Source: Paenibacillus tuaregi (GTDB lineage Bacteria; Bacillota; Bacilli; Paenibacillales; Paenibacillaceae). Taken from it: a stretch of 64,000 nucleotides of DNA. The translations under genes and the position numbers were made by a program. Numbering within the stretch: the stretch's first letter is position 1; each line of letters begins with the position of its first letter. The notes beneath the pieces are model-generated. The model saw only the letters and a program-made list of their open reading frames with translations. It did no database searches and was not told the DNA's origin. Of this stretch, positions 33,471 to 43,454 are shown piece after piece. The stretch is from positions 513,788 through 577,787 of the forward strand of contig NZ_LT575476.1 of assembly GCF_900086655.1 (NCBI RefSeq). The letters run 5' to 3'.

Positions 33471-34481
33471 TTGTTAAAGTATGCGCTTCGACGATTAGCC
33501 ATGATGATCCCAAGTATCGCGGGTATCGTCATGATCACGTTCATCTTAACAAGAATTTTACCAGGGGACCCGGCGCTTATGATAACAGGGGAACAAGCGC
33601 TTCCCGAGTTTGTGAACAAGGTACGGGAGGAGTACGGATTCAATCAGCCGCTCTATATTCAGCTCTGGGACTATATCAAGCAGTTGTTCAGGGGCGATTT
33701 GGGGTTTGCCTGGCATACGGGGCACTCGGTCGTATCCGATTTTGTGTCCCGTTTCCCGGCCACCTTGGAGCTTACGCTTGCAAGCATGCTCGTAGCTTTA
33801 ATCATAGCGATTCCTCTTGGCATTGCAGCAGCCTCCCGGCAGAACTCTATTTTTGACCATATCGCGAGAGTGCTGTCTTTTATTGGATCATCGGTGCCTA
33901 TCTTCTGGCTTGGATTGCTGCTTATTACGTTATTCTACTCCAAGCTTGGATGGTTGCCCGCGCCAATCGGCCGTATTAGCGGAGACCTGAATCCACCGAC
34001 GCATATCACAGGCTTGTATGTACTGGACAGCCTGCTGAGCTGGGATATGGCCGCTCTGAAAAGCTCACTCCAGCATTTGATCCTGCCAGCGGTCTGCATG
34101 AGCATGGGCACGATGGCTATAGTCACGAAGATGATCAGGGCGAGCATGCTGGAGGTCATCCGGCAGGATTTCATGAGAACGGCCAAATCCAAGGGATTAT
34201 CGCACAGAGCGGTCATTTACAGGCACGGTCTTATTAATTCCTTGATACCTTCCCTGACGGTAATCGGACTGCAATTTGGCGCACTGCTTGGGGGAGCGGT
34301 CATTACGGAGACGATCTTTGTATGGCCGGGAATCGGAAATTATGTAACGGAATCGATTCTCTCGGCAGACTATGCGCCTATCCAGGCGATGACCCTGATT
34401 AGTGCCGTGTTGTATGGATTCATTAATCTTATTGTTGAATTGTTATATGGGGTGCTTGATCCCCGGGTGAGATATGAATAG
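33471..34481 (+). CDS. Peptide/nickel-type ABC transporter permease 1 (DppB/OppB type)
   Basis: 336 residues with six membrane segments. The N-terminus has the DppB signature LTRILPGDPALMITGE. The EAA loop appears as FMRTAKSKGLSHRAVIYRHG, followed by LGGAVITETIFVWPGIG. It forms the channel with permease 2 for peptides, nickel or related solutes. The start is TTG 33471, 10 bases after AAGGAGG. Its end overlaps the next gene by 8 bp, indicating coupling. Confidence 0.93.
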   Translation: MLKYALRRLAMMIPSIAGIVMITFILTRILPGDPALMITGEQALPEFVNKVREEYGFNQPLYIQLWDYIKQLFRGDLGFAWHTGHSVVSDFVSRFPATLELTLASMLVALIIAIPLGIAAASRQNSIFDHIARVLSFIGSSVPIFWLGLLLITLFYSKLGWLPAPIGRISGDLNPPTHITGLYVLDSLLSWDMAALKSSLQHLILPAVCMSMGTMAIVTKMIRASMLEVIRQDFMRTAKSKGLSHRAVIYRHGLINSLIPSLTVIGLQFGALLGGAVITETIFVWPGIGNYVTESILSADYAPIQAMTLISAVLYGFINLIVELLYGVLDPRVRYE

Positions 34482-35343
34482 ATCATTAAGGCAGCCATGG
34501 ATAAGCTTCGTGAGGAAGATTACAGCGAAGAAATTGTTGTTAGTTGGTTTAATCATAGTTTTGGCATGGGTTATATTGGCGTTGGTAGCCCCATGGATTG
34601 CTCCGTTTGGACCTGATGAAATACGAACAGAAGACAAGCTGCAGTCCCCGAATATGGTGCATTGGTTCGGTACGGATAATTTCGGCCGGGATATTTTCAG
34701 CCGGATTCTGTACGGGGCGCGGGTCACAATTTGGACCGGGATGGTAGCGATAGGCATAGCAAGTGTGGTTGGAATTCCGCTCGGCGCTATCGCCGGTTAT
34801 TTTGGAGGAAAGACCGGGAATTTCATCATGAGAATCATGGACATTTTGCTTGCTTTTCCATCGCTGATCCTGGCTATGGCGCTTGCAGCATCGATTGGAC
34901 CCGGTTTATTTGGCGCCCTGCTGGCGGTCGGCATCGTGGCTATACCGGAATTCGCCCGTCTGATGTACGGCCAGACTGTTGTGATCAAGGAGAAGGAATT
35001 TATTGAAGCCAGCAAAGCGCTGGGGGTGCGGCAGTCAGCGATTATTTTTCAGCATATTCTGCCGAACGCCTTGGCGCCGGTCGTTGTACAAATTACGCTT
35101 GGCCTGGGATCAGCCGTATTGATTACCTCAAGCCTGAGCTTTCTGGGGCTGGGGGTCAAACCTCCAACAGCAGAATGGGGGGCCATGATTTCTTATGGCC
35201 GTGATTATATTATTTCGGGCGAGTGGTGGATGACGGTGTTCCCGGGAGCTGCGATTGCTACAACGATTTTCGGATTCATTTTACTTGGAGATGGACTGCG
35301 CGATGTTCTTGATCCGCACCGCCAATCTTCCAGACATAAATAG
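34474..35343 (+). CDS. Peptide/nickel-type ABC transporter permease 2 (DppC/OppC type)
   Basis: 289 residues with six membrane segments. WFGTDNFGRDIFSRILYG is the DppC signature, and the EAA loop is FIEASKALGVRQSAIIFQH. PPTAEWGAMISYGRDY lies near the C-terminus. It partners the upstream permease, whose gene it overlaps. The solute-binding lipoprotein gene follows after 24 bp. Confidence 0.94.
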   Translation: MNRSLRQPWISFVRKITAKKLLLVGLIIVLAWVILALVAPWIAPFGPDEIRTEDKLQSPNMVHWFGTDNFGRDIFSRILYGARVTIWTGMVAIGIASVVGIPLGAIAGYFGGKTGNFIMRIMDILLAFPSLILAMALAASIGPGLFGALLAVGIVAIPEFARLMYGQTVVIKEKEFIEASKALGVRQSAIIFQHILPNALAPVVVQITLGLGSAVLITSSLSFLGLGVKPPTAEWGAMISYGRDYIISGEWWMTVFPGAAIATTIFGFILLGDGLRDVLDPHRQSSRHK

Positions 35344-35367
35344 AAATATAGAGAAGGAGTGGAAGAC

Positions 35368-36963
35368 ATGATTAAAAGTAAATTTCTTATTCTTATTTCA
35401 GCATTGCTGGTACTGGTGCTTGCATCGGGCTGTGCACAAAGCTCCAATCCGAGCGGAACCGCAAGCAGCAATACAGCGCCCAAGGCTGATTCTGCGGCTG
35501 GAAAAACAATTACGATTGCTTATTCGCAAGGTGCAGGCCAGACGATGGACCCGCATGATGCCGGAGACTTGACTTCAGCCTCCTACGCATTTGCCCTGTA
35601 TGATCAGCTGGTAACAAGCGCAACGGAGGAAGCCGGTGGCAAAACGGTGGGACGTACCGACAAAGTCGTTCCTTCACTGGCTGAATCCTGGAAGGTTTCC
35701 GATGATTTGAAGACTTATACGTTCACCCTCCGGGATGGGGCCAAGTTCCAAAGCGGTAAACCTGTCAATGCCGATGCGGTTGTATACTCGTTTGAGCGGG
35801 TTCAATCCAAAGGCGAAGGCGGAAGCCTGTATAAGCTGGCAAATATTAAGTCTGTGACCAAAATTGATGATAAAACAGTTGAATTTAAGCTTGGTGCTCC
35901 TAATCACTTGTTCTTGAAATATCTGGCTACCTTTACGTTCTCGATCGTCGATCCATCTGTTGCTAAGGGCCAACCGGATGATTACCTGACTCAGCATTCA
36001 GCAGGCTCCGGGGCGTTTAAACTTGAGAAATGGGACCCTGCTACCGAAGCTGTCTTTGTTGCTAATAAAGACTACTGGAAGGGTGCTCCAAAGGTTGATA
36101 AGGTGATCGTTAAGTATGTAGCAGAGGCTTCTAACCGTGAATTGTTCCTTGAGAAAAGTGAAGTTGATGTAGCGCTCGACATTCCGGCTAAAGACGTGGA
36201 AAGCTTGTCGAAGAAAGACAACCTCACGATCAGCTCGGAATCCTCCAACCGGATTGTATACCTTGGCATGAATGCGAACTTCAAGCCATTCGACCAGCTG
36301 AAGGTGAGACAAGCTATAAACTATGTGATTGACCAGAACAAGCTGATTAAGGATGTGGCCTTCGGACAAGCCTCACCGCTGAAGAGCTCCATCTCCAGCA
36401 AATCTCCGGATTTCACATCCGAGGGATATGAGTATTCCTACAACCTGGATAAGGCCAAGCAGTTGATTAAGGAAGCGGGTTATGAGAAAGGATTTACCTT
36501 TGACTTAACCGTAAACTCTTCAACTCAGGACTATGAAGATATTGCCGTCTTGCTTAAATCGGAGCTTGAGAAAATTGGAGTCACCTTGAACATTAACAAA
36601 GTAGCTCCAGCCCAATACCGCGAGCTGATTAATAATAAGAAAGCAGCAGCTTATCTGGGCAAATATACTTCGCTGGTCAATGACCCATCGTATCACTACG
36701 GTTTCCTGCTGGACAGCAAAGGTGCTTCCAACTATACAGGTTACAGCAGTAAGGTCGTTGATAATTTGTTAGCACAGGCTAATGTCGAACCAGACGATGC
36801 GAAGCGTTCGGAGCTGTACAAGCAGGTCCAAAAACAGGTTACGGCGGATTCACCGTGGGCGTACCTGTATGAAAGCAATTTGATTGTTGGCATCAGCAAG
36901 GATGTAAAAGGGTACATCTTCTACCCGGATGAGATTATTCGCTTCAGCTCATTGTACAAATAA
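35368..36963 (+). CDS. ABC transporter substrate-binding lipoprotein (SBP family 5)
   Basis: About 531 residues. The signal peptide ends in a lipobox (LASGC), giving a lipid-anchored external receptor. The family-5 pattern is clear: VVPSLAESWKVSDDLKTYTF, LRDGAKFQSGKPVNADAVVY, and later RQAINYVIDQNKLI. Members bind oligopeptides, nickel, heme or opines, and the sequence alone does not decide. ATG 35368 is used because GAAGGAG sits properly before it, while GTG 35359 touches that site. A hairpin-like stretch at 36965-37005 before the ATPase genes may limit read-through. Confidence 0.93.
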   Translation: MIKSKFLILISALLVLVLASGCAQSSNPSGTASSNTAPKADSAAGKTITIAYSQGAGQTMDPHDAGDLTSASYAFALYDQLVTSATEEAGGKTVGRTDKVVPSLAESWKVSDDLKTYTFTLRDGAKFQSGKPVNADAVVYSFERVQSKGEGGSLYKLANIKSVTKIDDKTVEFKLGAPNHLFLKYLATFTFSIVDPSVAKGQPDDYLTQHSAGSGAFKLEKWDPATEAVFVANKDYWKGAPKVDKVIVKYVAEASNRELFLEKSEVDVALDIPAKDVESLSKKDNLTISSESSNRIVYLGMNANFKPFDQLKVRQAINYVIDQNKLIKDVAFGQASPLKSSISSKSPDFTSEGYEYSYNLDKAKQLIKEAGYEKGFTFDLTVNSSTQDYEDIAVLLKSELEKIGVTLNINKVAPAQYRELINNKKAAAYLGKYTSLVNDPSYHYGFLLDSKGASNYTGYSSKVVDNLLAQANVEPDDAKRSELYKQVQKQVTADSPWAYLYESNLIVGISKDVKGYIFYPDEIIRFSSLYK

Positions 36964-37031
36964 GAAGAAGGACCTCCGAGCCGAAGGGCGCAGGGGGTCT
37001 TACCTACTTTAATTCATCATGGGAGGCCGCT

Positions 37032-38021
37032 ATGACCAAGCTCTTGGAAATAGATCAATTGTCTATCGACTTCTCCAGTGGTTCCGGTCCGATTCGGGTA
37101 GTAAACGGGGTGCAATTGGAACTAGCGGCAGGAGAAACGCTTGGCATTGTCGGGGAATCCGGCAGTGGAAAAAGTGTGACCTCGCTATCCATTATGGGAC
37201 TGCTTCCCCAGGGGCTGGCCAAGGTGGCGGAGGGAGATATTCGTTACCGTGGACAGAGTCTGCTGAACATGTCCGAATCCGAAATGCAAAAGGTGCGGGG
37301 CAATCAGATCGCCACGATCTTTCAGGAGCCGATGACGGCGTTGAATCCAGTCTTTAAGATCGGCCGCCAGGTTCGCGAGTCGATACGGCAGCATTCGAAA
37401 AAAAGTAAAAGAGAAGCCCATCAAGATGCGGTTGCCCTGCTCGGGGAAGTGGGCATATCCGCACCGGAGCAAATTATGGAGGCCTATCCGCACCAGCTGT
37501 CCGGAGGCATGCGGCAGCGTGTGATGATCGCGATGGCGATGGCCTCCAATCCGGATATTCTGATCGCGGATGAGCCGACAACCGCCCTGGACGTCACCAT
37601 TCAGGCGCAAATTCTTGAGCTCATGAAGAAGCTTCAAAAGGAGCGGGGAACCGCAATTATTTTTATCACGCATGATCTTGGAGTTGTGGCTGAAATGTGT
37701 GACCGGGTGGCCGTCATGTATGCCGGTCAAATTGTGGAGCAGGGGGATATCCGGACGCTGTTCAAGGAAGCTAAGCATCCTTATACAATCGGCCTGTTGA
37801 ACTCGATGCCCAAGTTCTCGGGTGAGATGAAGCGTCTGAAGGCGATACCCGGCCAGGTTCCCCATCCTTCGGAATATTTGCCTGGCTGCCGGTTTGCCCA
37901 GCGCTGCCCTTCCAGAATGGATTTATGTGAGAGCATAGAGCCGGCGCTTTACGACTTCGGCAATCAGCATTTATGCAAGTGCCATCTCTATAGGGGGGAT
38001 ACGGATGCAGCCCATTCTTGA
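37032..38021 (+). CDS. ABC transporter ATPase 1 (DppD/OppD type)
   Basis: 329 residues. Walker [10 protein letters not shown]-loop in [13 protein letters not shown], signature [17 protein letters not shown], Walker [13 protein letters not shown], and the switch His in FITHDLGVV. The C-terminal extension contains the cysteine cluster typical of oligopeptide ATPases ([10 protein letters not shown]...C...C). It drives import with the second ATPase. GGGAGG precedes the ATG. It overlaps the next gene by 17 bp. Confidence 0.95.
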   Translation: MTKLLEIDQLSIDFSSGSGPIRVVNGVQLELAAGETLGIVGESGSGKSVTSLSIMGLLPQGLAKVAEGDIRYRGQSLLNMSESEMQKVRGNQIATIFQEPMTALNPVFKIGRQVRESIRQHSKKSKREAHQDAVALLGEVGISAPEQIMEAYPHQLSGGMRQRVMIAMAMASNPDILIADEPTTALDVTIQAQILELMKKLQKERGTAIIFITHDLGVVAEMCDRVAVMYAGQIVEQGDIRTLFKEAKHPYTIGLLNSMPKFSGEMKRLKAIPGQVPHPSEYLPGCRFAQRCPSRMDLCESIEPALYDFGNQHLCKCHLYRGDTDAAHS

Positions 38022-38976
38022 GGTCAACGATTTAAAGAAGCATTATCCTGTAAAAACGGGTCTGTTCGGCCGGGTTACTGGCGCCGCCAAATCACTCGAT
38101 GGGGTATCCTTTGCCATTGAAAAAGGGGAGACGTTCGCTATCGTGGGGGAATCGGGTTCAGGGAAAACCACTCTAGGCAAAACCGTGCTCAGGTTAATAG
38201 AGCCTACCTCTGGAGGCATCCTGTTCGAGGGGTCAGATATTACAGAGCTCGGTAAGGAGGCCATGAGAAGGCTTAAGACGGACATGCAGATGGTATTTCA
38301 GGACCCGTTCGGCTCCCTTGATCCGAAATGGACCGTTCGTCGTATTTTGGAGGAGCCGCTGCGTACCCATTATAAATTGGCGCCTGCAGAGCTTGTGGCA
38401 AAAGTGAATGATATCCTCGAGGTTGTAGGGCTGACCGCCAAACATGCCTCAAGGTATCCGCATGAACTGTCGGGCGGTCAACGGCAGAGAGTAGGGATCG
38501 CCCGGGCACTGATTCTTGAGCCTAAATTCATTGTTTTTGATGAACCGGTGTCGGCACTGGATGTATCGATACAAGCTCAAATTCTGACCTTGCTGGAGGA
38601 TCTGCAGAGCCGGCTCTCCCTTACCTATCTCTTCATTTCCCACGATCTGTCGGTTGTCCGGTACATTAGCACCCACGTAGGGGTTATGTACTTGGGGAAA
38701 ATGATGGAGATCGGCCCCTCGGAGGAGCTGTTCACGAATCCTCTCCATCCCTATACACAGGCGCTGATCTCAGCCATTCCCGAACCGGATCCGGACAATC
38801 GAAGAGAGCGGATTGTTCTGTCCGGGGAGGTGCCGAGCCCGCGCAAGCCGCCTTCAGGCTGTGTATTCCATACCCGCTGTCCTCATGCCATGCCGCAATG
38901 CGGCAGCGTAGAGCCAGAATGGCTTAAAGTATCCGAGAATCGTTATACAGCTTGTCATTTATATCAAAAATCGTAA
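38005..38976 (+). CDS. ABC transporter ATPase 2 (DppF/OppF type)
   Basis: 323 residues. Walker [13 protein letters not shown], signature [17 protein letters not shown], Walker [13 protein letters not shown], switch His in FISHDLSVV, and a C-terminal cysteine cluster ([15 protein letters not shown]). It completes the five-part importer. GGGGGG lies 6 bases before the ATG, inside the upstream coding sequence. Confidence 0.95.
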   Translation: MQPILEVNDLKKHYPVKTGLFGRVTGAAKSLDGVSFAIEKGETFAIVGESGSGKTTLGKTVLRLIEPTSGGILFEGSDITELGKEAMRRLKTDMQMVFQDPFGSLDPKWTVRRILEEPLRTHYKLAPAELVAKVNDILEVVGLTAKHASRYPHELSGGQRQRVGIARALILEPKFIVFDEPVSALDVSIQAQILTLLEDLQSRLSLTYLFISHDLSVVRYISTHVGVMYLGKMMEIGPSEELFTNPLHPYTQALISAIPEPDPDNRRERIVLSGEVPSPRKPPSGCVFHTRCPHAMPQCGSVEPEWLKVSENRYTACHLYQKS

Positions 38977-38996
38977 TAGGAAAGTAGGTTATCCAT

Positions 38997-39416
38997 ATGC
39001 AAGTAACGACAACATGGCAGGGTAAGAAGTTTTTTCAAGCAGCAGGTCCTTCCGGCTACAACGTGAACATGGACGCAACGCCGCAATGGGGAGGGGAAGG
39101 TAACGGCGCTTCGCCCGTGGAAGTCCTGCTGGCAAGCTTGGCGGGCTGTATTGGTATTGATGTAACCATGATTCTGGAGAATTTCCTGTCTTCCATCGAT
39201 AAATTGGAGATTGTAACGAACGGAGTCCGCAAGGAGGAACCTCCAAAGGGATTTGAATCCATCGAGCTGATCTTTAAGGTGGACGGCGATATTCCCGATT
39301 ACCGGATTTGGAAGGCCATTGAACTTGGAACGTTGAAGTATTGTTCCGTATCGGATTCGTTGAGTGCGGCCATTACACACAGACTTATTCTGAATGGCGT
39401 AGAGGTGTTTAAATAA
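38997..39416 (+). CDS. OsmC/Ohr-family peroxide-reducing protein
   Basis: 139 residues. Two conserved cysteines sit in LLASLAGCIGIDV (near residue 48) and LKYCSVSD (near residue 116), matching the catalytic pair of OsmC/Ohr proteins that reduce organic peroxides or handle reactive sulfur. It starts 20 bp after the ATPase gene and shares its terminator, so it is the last gene of the TetR/ABC operon. This is an unusual partner for a peptide importer. Confidence 0.88.
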   Translation: MQVTTTWQGKKFFQAAGPSGYNVNMDATPQWGGEGNGASPVEVLLASLAGCIGIDVTMILENFLSSIDKLEIVTNGVRKEEPPKGFESIELIFKVDGDIPDYRIWKAIELGTLKYCSVSDSLSAAITHRLILNGVEVFK

Positions 39417-39423
39417 GAGAGAG

Positions 39424-39460
39424 GGCGCGGGTTCCGGTTATGGGACCTGCGCCTTTTTCT
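39424..39460 (+). terminator. Terminator of the peptide-importer operon
   Basis: GGCGCGGGT.CC pairs with GG.ACC.GCGCC, followed by TTTTTCT. Confidence 0.85.
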
Positions 39461-39475
39461 AGCTAACAGTTCAAG

Positions 39476-40036
39476 TTACACTTCAACTTGTTTTATAATT
39501 CTAGCCGGGTTGCCGCCAACAATCATGTTGTCCGGAATATCCTTAGTCACCACCGCTCCAGAAGCAATAACAACATTATTTCCAATCGTTACGCCTGGAT
39601 TAATAATGGCCCGGCCACCAACCCACACATTGTTGCCAAGAGTTACAGGTTTGCCGTATTCGGGTCCTTGTATCCGTTCATATGGATTCACAGGATGTGT
39701 GGCCGTATACACGTGAACACCGGGTCCGAACATACAATGATCCCCGATCCGTACTTCACACACATCCAGGATGGTGCAGTCAAAATTAGCATAGAAATTC
39801 TCGCCAACGTGAATGTTGGAGCCATAGTCAAACCGGATATTCGGCTCCATGCTAACGGTTTCTCCCGTGGAGCCCAGCAGCTCTTTGAGGATCTGGCTCC
39901 GGCGTTCTTCATCCATCTCGGTGGTCAGGTTGTAAAGACGTGTCATTCGTCTGGCATAGGCCCGCTCACGTGTTAATTCAGGGTCGGAAGCAAGGTACAG
40001 TTCCCCATCCAGCATCTTTTGTTTTTCTGTTTTCAT
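39476..40036 (-). CDS. maa: Maltose O-acetyltransferase-type hexapeptide acetyltransferase
   Basis: 186 residues. An N-terminal Maa domain ([17 protein letters not shown]) precedes left-handed beta-helix hexapeptide repeats. The catalytic His lies in [28 protein letters not shown] and [20 protein letters not shown] close the fold, as in Maa/LacA/NodL. It would acetylate sugars with acetyl-CoA. GGAGAG precedes ATG 40036; upstream in-frame codons lack this. It follows a ROK regulator by 53 bp on the same strand and is possibly co-transcribed. Confidence 0.93.
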   Translation of the reverse strand: MKTEKQKMLDGELYLASDPELTRERAYARRMTRLYNLTTEMDEERRSQILKELLGSTGETVSMEPNIRFDYGSNIHVGENFYANFDCTILDVCEVRIGDHCMFGPGVHVYTATHPVNPYERIQGPEYGKPVTLGNNVWVGGRAIINPGVTIGNNVVIASGAVVTKDIPDNMIVGGNPARIIKQVEV

Positions 40037-40089
40037 GGTATCTCTCCAATCCTCTCTTATCATGGTAATCTGTTGTCATATACTTCAGG

Positions 40090-41121
40090 CTATCTCCGTT
40101 TCTCCACAAGCTGAAGGGAATAGGAGAGACTTTCCAGTGTCATTGTGATCAACCCGTACATATAGTCCTCTTCTGGATGCTCCAGCAGCGTAAGCTGAGG
40201 CACATGCATCTCTGGAATATACTTCAGACATTCCAACCGGATCATCTGTACGTCAGGCGGCTGGATAAGGCTTCCCGTCAAGGCAATGGTCTCCGGGTTC
40301 ATAACTGCAATTAAACTGGATATGGCCCAAGCAGACAGATGGGGGAACGTATCGCGATTGTGCAGTTGTCGCAGCTGCTCCTCGCGTGACATGCCAAACG
40401 GTAAAAAAGAGATCTCTCCGGCAAACCGCGTATTCCCTCTGTGAATATGCCCATCGACCATAATCCCTGCTCCCGGAAAAGAGCCTTCGACGAATGTCAC
40501 AACGGCTACGGACTTGTCTTCTTCGTATTCCTGTTTGCGGTAGAAGCCATATACCGTTGAGTTCATGTCGTTCTCTATAAGGACCCCGATGTTATGTTTC
40601 TCATGAATGCGGTCCATCAGAGGGACATTGACCAATTCCGGAATATCACAGAGATTAATAACCCCCTCATATACAGCCCCCGGGACACCGATTCCTACAG
40701 CCCGGATCTGCGGATAAAGTGAGAGGAGTCTATCAACTTCCTCTTCAATCACTCCTGCGTTCATTTGCGCCGCTTCCAGGCCGCCTTCCGAGATGGTCTC
40801 CCCCGCCAGATTGGCCACTCTATAATTAAGGGAATGTGTCTCCACTCCAGCTTGGATAATCATGCAGGCAATATAACTATAGTTCACATTATATTGGTAC
40901 AGCTTCGCCGGACGGCCGCCACTAGATTCCTCCAGGTCCAGCTCGAACAGTTCACCGGTATCCAGCAGCTCATTAAGCATGTTCCCACAGGTGGCTACGC
41001 TTAAGCCTGTAGCCTGTGCCACCATAGATTTCGTGCCCTGCTTCATCGATTTAAGCGCCTGCCGAACCAGTTCCAGGTTCATCTTTTTCACTTGCATTGT
41101 ATTGTTTGTAATTGGACTCAT
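40090..41121 (-). CDS. ROK-family transcriptional regulator
   Basis: 343 residues. A winged helix at the N-terminus (MNLELVRQALKSMKQGTKSM with ATGLSVATCGNMLNELLDTG) is followed by a ROK sugar-sensing domain: ESSGGRPAKLYQYN, AVGIGVPGAVYEGVINLCD and the ENDMNSTVYGFY segment. The typical ROK zinc-cysteine cluster is not evident. It probably responds to a sugar and may regulate the adjacent acetyltransferase. The start could be 41121 or one of two nearby ATGs. Confidence 0.88.
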   Translation of the reverse strand: MSPITNNTMQVKKMNLELVRQALKSMKQGTKSMVAQATGLSVATCGNMLNELLDTGELFELDLEESSGGRPAKLYQYNVNYSYIACMIIQAGVETHSLNYRVANLAGETISEGGLEAAQMNAGVIEEEVDRLLSLYPQIRAVGIGVPGAVYEGVINLCDIPELVNVPLMDRIHEKHNIGVLIENDMNSTVYGFYRKQEYEEDKSVAVVTFVEGSFPGAGIMVDGHIHRGNTRFAGEISFLPFGMSREEQLRQLHNRDTFPHLSAWAISSLIAVMNPETIALTGSLIQPPDVQMIRLECLKYIPEMHVPQLTLLEHPEEDYMYGLITMTLESLSYSLQLVEKRR

Positions 41122-41337
41122 TTAGTTTGCTATCACCCCAGACCACTTATAATAATACTTTTAATAAGTAATAAAATATATGATTTATGTCCTTTTGTCC
41201 ACCCAGAGACTGAGCAGGAGAACGATGAGTCCGATTATGGTAAGGGGAGCAGCCTCATTATTCCTCTTGAAACTCAAGAGTCCAATCGTTTCCATAAGTC
41301 TCTCATACTATGTAAATATAGAAGGGAGGTAGTAATC

Positions 41338-41748
41338 ATGGCAGTTATAATAGACAGAGGAAGTTCAGTTGCGTCCACGGGCACTGAGACACTCAGCATC
41401 CCCATTCTAAGTCCATCCGATCCGGTGGGACTGGCTAACTTTGGACTGTATACCATCAATGGAGGCAGTGCGCTGTTGAATGCAACGGTAGGTTTCCAGA
41501 CAACTTTGGGAGTCCCTAATGTGGTATTTACGATCTATAGAGACGGACAGCCTATTTTTAACGTGGGTGCTTCCGGGTTATCCGCTCTGGCCATAACTCC
41601 GGTAAACATATCTTATTTGGATAACGCCCCTCAGGGATACCATTCCTATCTGCTGGTGGTCACAAACAACAGCTCTAATGTTCTGCTGAATACAGCAAGC
41701 GTTACAGGACCGGTATCGTTCTCTGGAGTGTCGTTCGGAGACTTTTAA
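41338..41748 (+). CDS. Small beta-rich protein of unknown function
   Basis: 136 residues that I do not recognise with confidence. It is almost devoid of charge and rich in Ser, Thr, Asn, Val, Gly and Leu. The alternating pattern (LANFGLYTINGGSALLNAT, TLGVPNVVFTIYRDGQPIF, NAPQGYHSYLLVVTNNSSN) suggests a single all-beta domain like the C-terminal domains of spore-surface or TNF-like proteins. There is no signal peptide. ATG 41338 has AGGGAGG 8 bases upstream; the open frame further 5' is not supported. A very long hairpin terminator follows at once. Confidence 0.7.
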   Translation: MAVIIDRGSSVASTGTETLSIPILSPSDPVGLANFGLYTINGGSALLNATVGFQTTLGVPNVVFTIYRDGQPIFNVGASGLSALAITPVNISYLDNAPQGYHSYLLVVTNNSSNVLLNTASVTGPVSFSGVSFGDF

Positions 41749-41754
41749 GAAAAT

Positions 41755-41827
41755 AAAGCAGCCCTGAATGGCGATATGAACTGTGATCCAGATGGTGGAC
41801 CGTTCAATATGCCAGCAGGGCTGCTTT
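41755..41827. terminator. Long branched hairpin terminator
   Basis: AAAGCAGCCCTG (41755-41766) pairs with CAGGGCTGCTTT (41816-41827). Inner arms TGGC/GCCA and ATAT.AAC/GTT.AATAT extend it. It lies between convergent genes and can serve both. Confidence 0.8.
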
Positions 41828-41905
41828 GATTATCAACATGGGCTAACGTCGCCGACCTATGGGTCTGCTAGTTTAGTTCATTTGGCTCTTTAAAGTTGGA
41901 GCGGC

Positions 41906-43375
41906 TCATAGAAGACGTTTAAACCGGATTTTAAAATAGAGGGCAGAGCAGAGCAGGTAGGAAGCCAGTTCTATCATAATACCGTAAGGTGGGACCAGCC
42001 ATTTATAGCTTCCTATACATAGCAAGGCGAGGGCTGCAAAAAACACAATGTCCCGAACATATAACGCTAAGCGGGTTTTAATATAGCTGAAAAGCTGTAG
42101 TACCTTAAAGTTCCACAAGGTGGATACCAGCTCAAGGGTGATTGTTCCAAGAGCTATGCCCGCATAACCCATCCCCGGCACTGCGACAGCCGCATACAGG
42201 ATCGTAAAGTTAGCTGCAATTCCTACAGCCAGTCCCAGAAATGGGGCTTTTTTTTGATTTTTGGCCCATAATATGCTGGTGGTCACCTCTCTAAGTCCTG
42301 CCAGAAGCGGAATCACCGCAAGCATCTTGATGGACGGCTCCGCACTGGGAACACCAAATAGCAGCTCGGATATTTCCGGTGAAAAACAAAAAATAAAACA
42401 ACTGGAGGCCCACCCCCATACCCAGGCCAAGTCTATTGTGTAGTTCCTTCTTTTATTGAACTGGCGGTACTTCCGGTTGGTCCAGTCCGATGAGATTTTC
42501 ATCGTGGAAATATGTGTGATTGCCCCGGTGAACAGTGTTGGCATATAAGCGACCACAAGAGCGATTCCAGTAAACACCCCGAGCATCTGCACCGCTTCAA
42601 GTGAAGAATAACCCGCAACTCTCAGCCGCTGGGGAATCAGGAGAGAATCCACAAAATCAGAGGCGGGGACAAGCAGACGGGTCAGACTGATGATGCATGA
42701 AACCTTGGCGATGGTCATAAATCCGGTTCTGTAATCCGTTGATGGTGAAGGGGACTTATCCGGAAATTTGAACAGGATGGCTGCGGTAAGAAACGCAAAG
42801 GCAGCTATAGCTCCAAGCGCGGTACCCAGTACCGCCGCACCTACAGCCAACTCCAGGCCTGAGGGAATGAACAGGGGGATGAGCAGCATTAAAGAGCCAA
42901 TGCGTACGGATTGCTCAATAATCTCAGACCAGGCAATGATCCCGTAACGTTCAAGCCCTTGAAGATAACCCCGGAGCAGACCGAGTAACGGGACGGCAAA
43001 TAAAGACGGGGCCAAGCAGCGGATGACCACATCCAGCTGGGGATAACCGAGCAGGGAAGCGATCCAAGACGACTCCAGAAAGGTTATAAGGCTGGCCCCG
43101 CCTCCCAGAAGCAGCAGAACCATCGAGAAGCCTTTAAATTGGCCCCAGCCTGCATTAGGGTGACCGGAAGTGTAAATGGCCAGTGCCGTGGGCACTCCGC
43201 CAGAGATAATCATTAAGATCAGGGCATAGAAGAAGTAGGACAGTTGATAAAGTCCTAATCCTTCCATCCCCAGGCTTCTTGTGATGAAAACTTTACCAGC
43301 CAGGCCAATAGTTTTGACAGCTACTAAGGCCCCGGCCCTCATCAGGGTTTGTTTAACAAGCAAGGGTAATTTCAA
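41906..43375 (-). CDS. SpoVB/MviN-type polysaccharide or lipid flippase (MVF superfamily)
   Basis: 489 residues with 12-14 hydrophobic helices. The start MRAGALVAVKTIGLAGKVFI and the block LGLYQLSYFFYALIL are typical of the oligosaccharide flippase/SpoVB group of the MOP superfamily. Relatives move lipid-linked sugars across the membrane for wall, capsule or spore cortex synthesis. The start is TTG 43375 with GGGGAGG upstream. It lies 79 bp after the amidase gene on the same strand, so it may belong to the sortase cluster. Confidence 0.87.
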   Translation of the reverse strand: MKLPLLVKQTLMRAGALVAVKTIGLAGKVFITRSLGMEGLGLYQLSYFFYALILMIISGGVPTALAIYTSGHPNAGWGQFKGFSMVLLLLGGGASLITFLESSWIASLLGYPQLDVVIRCLAPSLFAVPLLGLLRGYLQGLERYGIIAWSEIIEQSVRIGSLMLLIPLFIPSGLELAVGAAVLGTALGAIAAFAFLTAAILFKFPDKSPSPSTDYRTGFMTIAKVSCIISLTRLLVPASDFVDSLLIPQRLRVAGYSSLEAVQMLGVFTGIALVVAYMPTLFTGAITHISTMKISSDWTNRKYRQFNKRRNYTIDLAWVWGWASSCFIFCFSPEISELLFGVPSAEPSIKMLAVIPLLAGLREVTTSILWAKNQKKAPFLGLAVGIAANFTILYAAVAVPGMGYAGIALGTITLELVSTLWNFKVLQLFSYIKTRLALYVRDIVFFAALALLCIGSYKWLVPPYGIMIELASYLLCSALYFKIRFKRLL

Positions 43376-43454
43376 CTCTTGTCCTCCCCACCCAAAAGGC
43401 TGTCCAATAAAGCTTATGACAGCTGTAGGGCGGTTAAGAACAAGCTATAGCTAT

